Below are positions 1-11,700 of a DNA stretch of 64,000 nucleotides, piece by piece. The notes below the pieces were generated by a model that saw only the letters and a list, made by a program, of their open reading frames with translations, searched no databases and was not told the DNA's origin. The DNA is from Tragulus kanchil (taxonomy: Eukaryota > Chordata > Mammalia > Artiodactyla > Tragulidae). The position numbers and the translations under genes were made by a program. Where the stretch lies: assembly GCA_022376925.1 (NCBI GenBank), contig JAIOJX010000005.1:15094501-15158500 (forward strand), given 5' to 3'. How positions within the stretch are numbered: position 1 is the stretch's first letter; every line of letters starts with the position of its first letter.

Positions 1-62
1 ACTATAAAAATACTTTTACTTATTGTCTATTAAATCTGCAATCAAATTTACATGGATATTCA

Positions 63-336
63 TTAAAAAAATTTTTTTTTCTCCTTTGCCTCTAAGTGTT
101 CATCTGTTTTTTTATCCATCTTTATTCCTTGGCATGTGTGGACTTCCCATCACAGTGGCCTCTCTCGTTGCAGAGCACCGGCTCTGGGCACATGCGCTCC
201 AGAGCACTGTATCATAATTGGACACACCAGTCCAGCCACTCCGTGGCATGTGGGATCTTTCCCAGGCCAAGGATCAAACCAGTACCCCTTGCACTGTAAG
301 GCAGACTCTTTACCCACTGGACCACCAGGGAAGCCC
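63..336 (-). mobile_element. tRNA-Glu-derived SINE, unique-body type
   Basis: It has a minus-strand head (CTGGTGGTCCAGTGGGTAAAG) and the GCGCATG..AGCAC-type body. It is flanked by a 15-bp target-site duplication, TTACATGGATATTCA, at 48-62 and 337-351. Confidence 0.85.
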
Positions 337-351
337 TTACATGGATATTCA

Positions 352-770
352 CTTTGAAATGATTCTATACATAATGATTCTCCTAAGAGTTCCTCCATCT
401 ATAGCAATCAGGGTTCCCTGGACAAATGGCTGATCTCAGGACTGGGGCTGAAAATTCACACGATGAGTCTGGGCTGTTTTATAATATCAAAAAAGCAACT
501 AAGTGCTTGAAAAATGATGGGAAAATATTAAAAGGACAGAAGGTGGCTCAAAGGACAAACATGGGACAACAAGCATCAGAATAAATAATGCTAATAAAAG
601 ATTACCATCTTATCAAATCTAAGAATTCACACTAACTTAAATAAACACAGAAAAATACATACATAGAGAAAACTTGCTAGAGAAAACCAACTTCATAAAG
701 GTTGATGAAAGGGCAGAATTAGAAAACCACTATTTGGCATCTAAAAAAAGAGATTCAGGTAAGTATTATC
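352..770. other. NUP153: Intron 9, no feature seen
   Basis: AT-rich unique sequence with no recognisable exon or repeat. Confidence 0.6.
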
Positions 771-780
771 AAAAATGCTG

Positions 781-1090
781 GGCTTCCCCTGGTGGTCCAG
801 TGGGTAAGGACACCGCCCTGCAGTGCAAGGGGCGCCGGTTCGAGCCCTGGCCTGGGAAGATCCCACGTGCCGCGGAGCGGCTGGACTGATGTGTCCAATC
901 ACCGAGCCAGAGTTCTGGAGCGCATGCGCCCAGAGCTGGCGCTCTGCGACAACAGATGCCACCGCGATGGGAGGCTCGCGGGAGCCAAAGAACAAGGAAA
1001 TGAAAGACCAACAGAAGTGACCCGCCCGCTCCCCTCCCTCCCCAATCCGACCCCCGCCCAAAATAAATAAATAAATAAATCTTTAAAAAA
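781..1090 (+). mobile_element. tRNA-Glu-derived SINE, unique-body type, full length
   Basis: The head carries A-box (TGGTCCAGTGG) and B-box (GGTTCGAGCCC) like motifs, followed by a body with GAGCGGCTGGACTGATGTG and a C-rich end before AAATAAATAAA. The 10-bp target duplication AAAAATGCTG lies at 771-780 and 1091-1100. Confidence 0.88.
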
Positions 1091-1917
1091 AAAAATGCTG
1101 ACACTGGTGAACAAAAAGGATATTTCTACTCTCAAAGTTACCCTATTATTTATAAAAGGTAAAACAGCAACTTCACAGTGAAGAAATACAGGTAACGTCC
1201 CCTTAACTAGTGATAACAGGGTCAGTGTGTAGAATGTGCCTCATAATATGATACCCTAAGAAGAGCTCAGAACCTGTTCCGCAGTATTTGTATTAGAAGT
1301 GCCTGGGCTTCCCTGGTGGTCCAGTGGGTAGAGAGTCTGCCTGGCAGAGCAAGGGGTACTGGTTTGATCCCTGGCCCGGGAAGATTCCACATGCGCGGAG
1401 CGGCTGGACTGATGTGTCCAATCACCGAGCCAGAGTTCTGGAGCGCATGCGCCCAGAGCTGGCGCTCTGCGACAACAGATGCCACCGCGATGGGAGGCTC
1501 GCGGGAGCCAAAGAACAAGGAAATGAAAGACCAACAGAAGTGACCCGCCCGCTCCCCTCCCTCCCCAATCCGACCCCCGCCCAAAATAAATAAATAAATA
1601 AATCTTTAAAAAAAAAAATGCTGACACTGGTGAACAAAAAGGATATTTCTACTCTCAAAGTTACCCTATTATTTATAAAAGGTAAAACAGCAACTTCACA
1701 GTGAAGAAATACAGGTAACGTCCCCTTAACTAGTGATAACAGGGTCAGTGTGTAGAATGTGCCTCATAATATGATACCCTAAGAAGAGCTCAGAACCTGT
1801 TCCGCAGTATTTGTATTAGAAGTGCCTGGGCTTCCCTGGTGGTCCAGTGGGTAGAGAGTCTGCCTGGCAGAGCAAGGGGTACTGGTTTGATCCCTGGCCC
1901 GGGAAGATTCCACATGC
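872..1917. repeat. Tandem direct duplication, 523-bp unit (872-1394 / 1395-1917)
   Basis: The two units appear identical. Both breakpoints fall at the same place inside tRNA-Glu SINEs, so the middle SINE is a hybrid: its left half is that of the SINE at 1828 and its right half that of the SINE at 781. This is the only one of the 18 duplications with a unit well below 1 kb and with breakpoints inside paired repeats. Confidence 0.9.
1305..1613 (+). mobile_element. Hybrid SINE at duplication joint
   Basis: The left half equals that of the SINE at 1828 and the right half that of the SINE at 781. The switch lies at about 1394/1395. Its flanks do not match each other: AGAAGTGCCT is on the left and AAAAATGCTG on the right. 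It therefore did not insert as a unit. Confidence 0.85.
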
Positions 1918-2057
1918 TGAGGAGTGGCTGGGCTGGTGTGTCCAATGACAAGCCAGCGCTCCGGAGCGCATGTGCCCAAAGCCACTGAGATTGGAGGCCC
2001 ACACGGGCCAAAGAATAAAAATGGATGAAAAATAAACAATGACTTGGAGGCAAAAGA
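1828..2057 (+). mobile_element. tRNA-Glu-derived SINE, unique-body type
   Basis: Plus-strand element with an internally shortened body. It has a perfect 10-bp target duplication AGAAGTGCCT at 1818-1827 and 2058-2067. Confidence 0.85.
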
Positions 2058-2068
2058 AGAAGTGCCTA

Positions 2069-2728
2069 ACCACAGATAGTTAGACATGAGCAAGGTTATA
2101 CCAAGGGGCCAAAGAATGGCCCTAAAAATAAAAAGAGAGAGGAATGTGGTAGCCAAAGGACAAAAGAACCAGGCAAACAATGAGGGTCTTGGAATGCCAG
2201 ATCCTTACTGTCCTTCCCTCCCCCATATTGGGTTTTTTTTTAAATCTTGGCCTCTTTTATTGGTTTATTTATTTATTTTTATCCGTCTTTATTCTTCGGC
2301 CTGTGTGGGCTTCCTACTGCAGTGGGCTCCCTCGCTGCACAGCACCAGCCCTGGGCACACGTGCTCCAGAGCGCCGGCTTGCAACCAGGAACACCAATCT
2401 AGCTGCTCTGCAGCACAAGGGATCTTCCCAGGCCAAGGATCAAACTGGTGCCCCTGCACTGCAAAGCCGGACTCTTCACCCACTGGACCACCAGGGAAGC
2501 CCACCCCTCTCCCCAATATTGTAACCACACCTTCCCCCACCCAGTATTCCATACCTTCATCCAATCAGCAAATGACCTATAAGACCCCATCCCACACCTT
2601 GGACCTGGCTATAAAAATGGATCAAAGTCCCCTGTTCAGGGTTGGTTCTCTCTTGAGCCAGCCCACTGCTCTGATAGTGTCTTCCACTAGAATAAACTTC
2701 ATCTTCCTCTCAGAAAAAATAAAAAAGA
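2069..2728 (+). mobile_element. Probable solitary ERV LTR, interrupted by a SINE
   Basis: Shows LTR-like order on the plus strand: CCAATCAGC near 2560, CTATAAAAATGG near 2609, and AATAAAC near 2691. No coding retroviral sequence is seen next to it. Borders are uncertain. AGTGCCTA at about 2061 and 2729 could be a target duplication. A SINE lies inside at about 2231-2502. Confidence 0.5.
2231..2502 (-). mobile_element. tRNA-Glu-derived SINE inside the LTR
   Basis: Minus-strand SINE ending in GGGAAGCCC on the plus strand. Imperfect flanking repeats (CCCCATATTG and CCCCAATATTG) suggest its target duplication. Confidence 0.75.
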
Positions 2729-3378
2729 GAGTGCCTACCCAGAATCTACTCATGAGGAAACATCCAACTTACTTGTACTTCTTCAGAAATATCAATGTTA
2801 TGAAATCCTTCCCAAAACACCCCAAAACCCTAAAAACCTGTTCTAGACTAAAGAAGATAAAAATATTAACAAATAAATGTAAGACATGATATTTCATTTT
2901 CTTTCTTTTAGGCCAATTGGCATCAAAGCAAAAATTTGTAATTAACAGGATTATACTAAGTTTCTTTCTGGTTTGGGAAACTGTTCTGCAGTTATGTGAG
3001 GGAATTCCTTGTTTATAGAAAAGACAGAAAAAGATAAAGGAAATGTAGTAAAATGTGGAGCTAAGTTTTTTTTTGCAAGTCCAAAATTGCAAAAATAAAT
3101 CTGAATTAAGTTTTAAATTAATTTTTCTAAGTCTGATCAAGTAAATATGACAAAATATTAAAGACTGGTGAGTCAAGTTAAAGGTATAATGGGTAAATAC
3201 GGTACTATTTCAATTTCAGTTTGAAATTTTTCAAGAAACTGAGTTGTTATGAAGAGTCAATGAGAGTCAAAGGCACAAATAGGAAGATGCTATATAAATG
3301 CAAAAAGAACAACACTTTAGTTAAATGGCACAGGAAAATAGACAAACCCAGGATATGAGATGTATTATAAGAAACTGG

Positions 3379-3641
3379 GGCCTCCCTGGTGGGCCACTGG
3401 GTAAGGAGTTCACCTTTCAGTGCAAGGGGCACTGGTTGGATCCATGGCCTGGGAAGATCCCATGTGCCGCAAAGTGGCTAGGCCAGTGTGTCCAATTGCG
3501 AGTCAATGCTCTGGAGCGCATGCACCCAGAGCAGGTGCTCTGCAACAAGAGAGGCCACTGTAACGGGAGGCCCACACAGGCCAAAGATGGATGAAAATAA
3601 ATGAATGATGACTTAAAGGCAAAAAAATAAAATAAAATAAA
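3379..3641 (+). mobile_element. tRNA-Glu-derived SINE (copy at 4467-4729)
   Basis: Flanked by AAGAAACTGG at 3369-3378 and 3642-3651. Its tail is AATAAAATAAAATAAA. It is carried into the second copy of the 1088-bp duplication. Confidence 0.8.
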
Positions 3642-3651
3642 AAGAAACTGG

Positions 3652-3933
3652 TTGGGTGGGTAAGAACACCACCTTGTAGTGCAAGGGGCGCTGGTTTGAT
3701 CCCTGGCCTGGGAAGATCCCATGTGCAGTGAAGCAGCTGGACCGATGTGTCCAACTACCGAGCCAGAGCTCTGAGCGCATGCACCCAGAGCCGGTGCTCT
3801 GCGATGAGAGAGGCCACTGCGATGGGAGGCCCACACAGGCCAAAGAACAAAGATAAATAAATGAAAGATCAACAGAAGTGGCCAAAAAAAGAGAAAATTT
3901 AACAAAAAAAAAAAAGAAAAGAAAAGAAACTGG
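3652..3933 (+). mobile_element. Second SINE directly behind the first, 5' truncated (copy at 4740-5021)
   Basis: Starts inside the head (GGGTGGGTAAGAACACC) immediately after the AAGAAACTGG repeat. The same AGAAACTGG follows its A-rich tail at about 3934. Two SINEs therefore share one target motif, present three times. Confidence 0.75.
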
Positions 3934-5554
3934 TCTTTTCAAATACCAATGTGCCTAGCAATTCTACTCCAAGGTATATAAGACCCCAGAGAAATGAGCA
4001 TGGATGGCCACAAAATACCTTGCACCAAAAGTTCAGGATTATACTAAGTTTCTTTCTGGTTTGGGAAACTGTTCTGCAGTTATGTGAGGGAATTCCTTGT
4101 TTATAGAAAAGACAGAAAAAGATAAAGGAAATGTAGTAAAATGTGGAGCTAAGTTTTTTTTTGCAAGTCCAAAATTGCAAAAATAAATCTGAATTAAGTT
4201 TTAAATTAATTTTTCTAAGTCTGATCAAGTAAATATGACAAAATATTAAAGACTGGTGAGTCAAGTTAAAGGTATAATGGGTAAATACGGTACTATTTCA
4301 ATTTCAGTTTGAAATTTTTCAAGAAACTGAGTTGTTATGAAGAGTCAATGAGAGTCAAAGGCACAAATAGGAAGATGCTATATAAATGCAAAAAGAACAA
4401 CACTTTAGTTAAATGGCACAGGAAAATAGACAAACCCAGGATATGAGATGTATTATAAGAAACTGGGGCCTCCCTGGTGGGCCACTGGGTAAGGAGTTCA
4501 CCTTTCAGTGCAAGGGGCACTGGTTGGATCCATGGCCTGGGAAGATCCCATGTGCCGCAAAGTGGCTAGGCCAGTGTGTCCAATTGCGAGTCAATGCTCT
4601 GGAGCGCATGCACCCAGAGCAGGTGCTCTGCAACAAGAGAGGCCACTGTAACGGGAGGCCCACACAGGCCAAAGATGGATGAAAATAAATGAATGATGAC
4701 TTAAAGGCAAAAAAATAAAATAAAATAAAAAGAAACTGGTTGGGTGGGTAAGAACACCACCTTGTAGTGCAAGGGGCGCTGGTTTGATCCCTGGCCTGGG
4801 AAGATCCCATGTGCAGTGAAGCAGCTGGACCGATGTGTCCAACTACCGAGCCAGAGCTCTGAGCGCATGCACCCAGAGCCGGTGCTCTGCGATGAGAGAG
4901 GCCACTGCGATGGGAGGCCCACACAGGCCAAAGAACAAAGATAAATAAATGAAAGATCAACAGAAGTGGCCAAAAAAAGAGAAAATTTAACAAAAAAAAA
5001 AAAGAAAAGAAAAGAAACTGGTCTTTTCAAATACCAATGTGCCTAGCAATTCTACTCCAAGGTATATAAGACCCCAGAGAAATGAGCATGGATGGCCACA
5101 AAATACCTTGCACCAAAAGTTCACTGTAGTAATATTTATTACACTCAAAAAGTGAAAACAACTCAAAAGCCTCTCAACTGATGAATGGACAACTAACATG
5201 AATTTCCTTAGACATGATAACATAGGAGATACATACCAAAGTACTCTGGGTGAACAGTTATGATGCCTCAAATTTTCAAATAGTTCAACAACACAAACAG
5301 AGCATACAAATAAAGCTATTGTGGCAAAATTATTTAATCTATACAAATGAATACATACTAATGCTTACCAGTAAAACTCTAATTTAGGACATGACCAAGG
5401 TGCCAACCACCAATTCATAATCATCTCTAATTCACAAACTTTATGCATTATCTACTTGCTAGACTGCAATAGTAAATTATTTGCACTTTACATCATGTAT
5501 TCTTATTCACTTTAATCAATACTCAAAGACAAGTGCAAATAAACGCATACTCAC

Positions 5555-5701
5555 ACTGTGTTTTTTATCTATTCTTTGATTAGTCTTCCTTAATTCACCA
5601 GAGGGGGTCAAAGATGGTTTAAAATAAACAGTTCGATTCGCTGCTATGGAAACCGGCTTTGGGATTACGAGTCTCTGAACAGGAGGGTACTGAGAGTCCA
5701 C
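5555..5701 (-). CDS. NUP153: NUP153 coding exon 9 (last exon in the window)
   Basis: The exon is 147 nt (49 codons), phase 0 on both sides. The acceptor is CTATCTGTAAG/GTG and the donor CACAGT/GTGAGT. It encodes VDSQYPPVQRLVIPKPVS, then IAANRTVYFKPSLTPSGEL and a basic RKTNQRIDKK end. The acceptor is AAG rather than the commoner CAG. Intron 9 then runs at least 5.5 kb to the left edge with no exon 10 visible. The start lies immediately left of the tandem duplication at 5823-7989, so the exon itself is single copy. Confidence 0.92.
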
Positions 5702-8700
5702 CTTACAGATAGGTAGAAATCAAAGACAAACTTATTTTCATATATCAGCAATGCATAAATAAAAATTATCTGGTAACAGTTAATGTAACACAGACTATGA
5801 GTACTTTCTAGAGAAATACCTAGTGGGTGCAAACAAATACTAAGAGGAAAAACTGTGAATGCAAACAAACATGCACTTATATTTATATTATTAATCTATG
5901 TATATACTTATTTAGACATATTACCTATATATACACATATAATTTCAAAGTGGTTTCATCGGCCATTTTATTCCAAACTTAGTGACTTTTCACACATGTG
6001 ACACACACATACAATGCAAACTTCTGCAGAGCACTTTGAATAATCTAAACTTTAACTGGATGAATCTCAAACATATGAACCAAAACTGATTTTGCCACAT
6101 TTCCTCCAAATTACTACTACATTTTCTTCAGCTATTTTTAAACTAGCTATGAAAACTTTGTTAAAAATGTGAGCAAATCTCTCTCCAAGTAAATTTGCCT
6201 CCACTGCTTTTAAAAACCAGAAATCTTTACAATGTAAGTCTAATTAGTAAAGCACTGTGAAGAATTCCAAATCTTAAGATGAACTGGCTTAGTTATAGAC
6301 GTACACAAGTGTTCCGTCAAGTCTTTTGGTACACTGAAACACAGCAAGAATCCTGTTGGTGTGAAATGACTATGAAGCCAAGAGCTTCTACTGTCCAAAG
6401 ACTGTAATACTATGAATACAGTTCTTTCACCCAGCAGCAGCTGTGAACAACACTGATTTCCAGGGCAAAGCTTCTGTATAGTCACTAGCTCCTCCCTAAA
6501 TACTTAACACAAATGTGATCTTATAATTTAATGAGAAAGTCTATTTTGTAGACTGTTCTAATTACAACTGTGAAGCTTGAAATACAACACTATATTCTGG
6601 TCTTTGTATTTCCTAGTACTCATTACCAAAACTGTACTGATACTGTTGCTGTTATTTAGTTGTTAAGCCCTGTCAGACTCTCTTGCAACCTCATGGACTG
6701 ATACTATACTCACCGACTAAAATAATTTTTATTGAAGAGAACTTTTCTGAGGACAGTTTTTAAATTTTACTTCTTTTTAAACAATCTGATATAAATGAGT
6801 CAGAGAAAAGCAGATAATGGCTTAACTTAATTTCATCACAGCAATCAATAATGAATTCCCCTACCACTTCTTCTAAGAGGAAAAACTGTGAATGCAAACA
6901 AACATAGCACTTATATTAAATATTATTAATTCTATGTGGGTGCAAACAAATACTAAGAGGAAAAACTGTGAATGCAAACAAACATGCACTTATATTTATA
7001 TTATTAATCTATGTATATACTTATTTAGACATATTACCTATATATACACATATAATTTCAAAGTGGTTTCATCGGCCATTTTATTCCAAACTTAGTGACT
7101 TTTCACACATGTGACACACACATACAATGCAAACTTCTGCAGAGCACTTTGAATAATCTAAACTTTAACTGGATGAATCTCAAACATATGAACCAAAACT
7201 GATTTTGCCACATTTCCTCCAAATTACTACTACATTTTCTTCAGCTATTTTTAAACTAGCTATGAAAACTTTGTTAAAAATGTGAGCAAATCTCTCTCCA
7301 AGTAAATTTGCCTCCACTGCTTTTAAAAACCAGAAATCTTTACAATGTAAGTCTAATTAGTAAAGCACTGTGAAGAATTCCAAATCTTAAGATGAACTGG
7401 CTTAGTTATAGACGTACACAAGTGTTCCGTCAAGTCTTTTGGTACACTGAAACACAGCAAGAATCCTGTTGGTGTGAAATGACTATGAAGCCAAGAGCTT
7501 CTACTGTCCAAAGACTGTAATACTATGAATACAGTTCTTTCACCCAGCAGCAGCTGTGAACAACACTGATTTCCAGGGCAAAGCTTCTGTATAGTCACTA
7601 GCTCCTCCCTAAATACTTAACACAAATGTGATCTTATAATTTAATGAGAAAGTCTATTTTGTAGACTGTTCTAATTACAACTGTGAAGCTTGAAATACAA
7701 CACTATATTCTGGTCTTTGTATTTCCTAGTACTCATTACCAAAACTGTACTGATACTGTTGCTGTTATTTAGTTGTTAAGCCCTGTCAGACTCTCTTGCA
7801 ACCTCATGGACTGATACTATACTCACCGACTAAAATAATTTTTATTGAAGAGAACTTTTCTGAGGACAGTTTTTAAATTTTACTTCTTTTTAAACAATCT
7901 GATATAAATGAGTCAGAGAAAAGCAGATAATGGCTTAACTTAATTTCATCACAGCAATCAATAATGAATTCCCCTACCACTTCTTCTAATTAAAAAACAA
8001 TTACTGATTAAAAAAAAAATAGGGCTTCCCCTGGTGGTCCAGTGGGTAAGGACACCGCCTTGCAGTGCAAGAGAGCCGGTTCAATCCCTGGCCTGGGAAG
8101 ATCCCACGTGCCGCGGAGCGGCTGGACTGATGTGTCCAATTACCAAGTCAGAGCTCTGGGGCGCATGCACTCAGAGCCGGTGCTCTGTGACAACAGAGGC
8201 CACCGCGATGGGAGGCCCACAGGAGCCAAAGAACAAAGACAGACTAAAATAGATAAATGAAAGACCAATAGAAGTGGCCCCCCCGTCCCGCTCCCTCGCC
8301 ACCCGACCCCCCAAAAGATTAAAAAAAAAAAAAGAAAAAAGAATTCCCTTCTTGCCTTGTTACAAAAGTATGGGTAATACTGAAAACTGAGAAATAATAG
8401 TATCCCAAGAAAAACTTTAGTTAAGCTTTCTTTTCTGCATTAGAATTTCAGTAAAGATAATTATAACATATCATTATCTCAAACACAGTTTCCACAATTA
8501 ATTCAGAGATTTATGATCATTTTAACCTAATAAATGCTTCACAAAGAATCATCTGGAAATCTGCTTTCCCTGAAGGATATTTAGTCACAAATACAACTGA
8601 CAAACTTTCTCAAATGTAACTTTCACCTTAACTATTCAGCATTTCCTTTCCCTACGGGAAAAACTAACACTAATTTTAACCAAACAGAATACACTGAAAA

Positions 8701-11700
8701 ACACTAAAGAAGGTTATCAAGATACAATCTGTAATACATTTTTTATTAGCTCCCCTGTCTTGTTGACTGATGGAAGATACGCCAACTGGAAACCCCACCA
8801 CACATAACTAATTTAACATAATGTTTATGAAGAAAACTTACAAAGAAAATTATTTTCAACAAGAGCTTCAGTTCACTGAACTTCTAATTAATAAAAACAT
8901 CAAGCTCCGTTCCTGCCTATTTTCATTTATCAACAGGTAAAAGTCACTTATAAAGACTGCCAGAGATATACAAAGGAGGTAACTAACAACAACCTACTGC
9001 AAAGCACAGGGAGCTCTACTCAAGACTCTGTAATAACCTACATGGGAAAAGAATCTAAAAAGAGTGGATGTACGTATAACTGATTCACTTTGTTGTACTA
9101 ACATAACAGTGTTTATCAACTATACCCCAATAGAATAATTCTTTAAACTACAAATAAAAAAGACTACCAGGATCCTGAAGATGAAAATGCCAAATAACCT
9201 AAACACACTGACTGAGCTCTACTACGTACACAGCATGGCATAAGGCCCTCACAAGAAACTACAGTATCCAAGGTTAAAAAAAAAAAATTTTTTGAATCCG
9301 TTTTTTTTTTTCCAAACATGGTCCCTAATGACCATCAACTAGAGCCAATTTGTAAATTTGCCAATTTAAAAACAAACACAACAAAGCTGCCAATACACTA
9401 GATAAATGCTAAAGAAGTCTTACCTTTTCCCTTTTGGCCTGAAAGTCTGAGGTGGCATCCATCCCACTCCTATCAAGAGGCTAAAAAAGGAAGTTCTATC
9501 AGAAGGGATGGGAAACTGAAAAACAGGACTCTCATCACCAATAGATAAAAGTACATGTCTTAAAAAAAGACTTGAAACTCAACTTACGGAATTCAGAGGA
9601 GAAGAAAAAACAGATGGAATTCTTTTCGCATCCTGTTAATGTTGAAATAACAAAAATAAGAATTTTCACTAAGCTTGTATTTTGTTACACTCCCAAATTT
9701 AATTGTCATTTAAAAAACTTACCGCTAGAGGACTTGACATCTTCTCTAAAGACTGCAATATCCTCCGAGCTGTTGAACTAGTCACACCATAGGACTGGGC
9801 GTTGGGTTGCTTGGCTCTCATCTGTCTTCTGACTGGTGCCTGTAATGCAAGCCTGGAGTTACCTGCTGGAACTACAAATTCTAAAGCACCCACTTCACAC
9901 AGTGCAAGTATCTACTAAACAGAATGAACGCGCCAAGTGAAAAAGAATTAACTGTCAGTGGCAGCTTGTCTTTGGGTGGTGTCATCAAACTCATGCTCAA
10001 TTATTTTTATTTATGCCTTAATTGAAAATTCAATTCTCTGAATCTTGTTAAGGGGCAAGGGAGGTTTGGAGGACTCAGATGATCTGATTATAAAAACATA
10101 GTAACCAAAAGGACCGTGCTGGCAACACACACACACCACACACACACGGAGAAGAACAGAAAGTCCAGAGATAGAACCATACATATGGTCAACTAATTTT
10201 CAAAAAAAAAATACACATTAATGGAAAAGAACAGAAAGTCCAGAAGTAGAACTACATATATGGTCAACCAATTTTCAAAAAAAAAACCCAAAAAAGGTAC
10301 AAAATACAATTCAATGGAGAAAGTACAATCTTATCAACAAATACCACATACTATAAAAAAATGGACACTCATTTGTTTAAAAAATGAATTCTGATCCATA
10401 CCTCATACTACACATAAAAGTTTTAATTCAAAATGAATCACAGGTCTAAATTAAAACCTAAAACTATACAGCTTTGTTAAAAGAAAAAAAAAAAGACCTT
10501 GGTTTGGACAAAAACTTAGATACGACACCAAAAGCATGAACCATAAAAGGAAAAAAGAATACAATATACTGAACATCATCAAAAGTAAAACCTCTCCTGA
10601 CAACATATTGTTAAAACAATCCAGAGAATGGAAGAAAATACTTCCAAAAACATATATCTAAAAAAGTATATGCACCCTAAATAATGAACTCTCAAAACTC
10701 ATAAATAAGGGGAAAAAATCTCATTTAAAAGTGAGCAAAAGGGACAGACAAAATTGGCAAAGGGGATTAACAGGTGTACATTTCCAGCTAAAAGTCACAG
10801 GGACATAATGTACACATAGGGAATACAGTCAACAATATTTTAACAACGTTCTATGAATATGGATAGTGGCTTTGCATATTGCACACTTAAAATATATTCT
10901 AAATCAGAAGTCAATAAAAGTTCTGATTTTTTTAATGGGCAGTAACATTTGAACAGGTGCTCCACCAAGATATACAGATAGTAAACAAGGACCCACATCA
11001 GTCATTAGGAAAATGCAAAGCAACAGTAAGTGGAAATTATCACTACATGCCTTTCATTAGAATGCCTGAAACAGAAAACAATGACAGGTGCTGACCAGAA
11101 CACACTTACATATGGTGAACACACAAAGGGGTAGCAGCCACTTTGGAAAACACTTTGGTGGTTTATTATAAAATTAATGTATATAACATGTGACTCAGCA
11201 ATCTAACTTTTAGGTATTTACCCAAGAGAAATGAAAATTAATGTTTACAGCAGTTTTATTCATGATGGACAAAAATCAGAAATAACCCAAGCATTCTTTT
11301 ACTGGTGAGCAGATAAACTGTATTATAACTCAGCAATACAAATGAACTAAGTATTGATATATACAAATATATAGACTGATATGCATAATGCATAAATGCA
11401 TTATGTAACTAGAATAAACCACATTCAAAAAATGGCACAGTATATGATTAAACTTATGACATCCTGTAAATAAAACAAAACTACAGGAAAAGAAAACAGA
11501 TTGCCAAGAGGTGGAAGGAGAAAGAAAGGATGACCACAGAGATACATAAGCTAATGTTTTGGTACAATGGAAATATTTATTCACTATTTAGATTGCCTAA
11601 GTGCATTCAACTGTATGTTTTAGTTAAAATTCAAATACTGTGATAAGGGTAAATGTTACTATATATAATTGATACCTCAATTTTTAAAAAGGAATTAGTC

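Larger units (their letters stand above)
2948..5123. repeat. Tandem direct duplication, 1088-bp unit (2948-4035 / 4036-5123)
   Basis: The copies look identical through intron 9 sequence and two SINEs. The junction is blunt, with only the dinucleotide CA shared between the two ends. Confidence 0.92.

Noticed and set aside
2086..2889. 267-codon open frame on the plus strand
   Set aside because: It runs through the LTR fragment and an embedded SINE. There is no viral or cellular protein similarity that I can see.
1..5554. NUP153 exon 10 and later exons
   Set aside because: Looked for the expected continuation after exon 9 on the minus strand and found only SINEs, an LTR fragment and AT-rich intron.
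8022..8100. tRNA gene from A-box and B-box motifs
   Set aside because: These are heads of SINEs, with SINE bodies and A-rich tails. The cloverleaf is degenerate.
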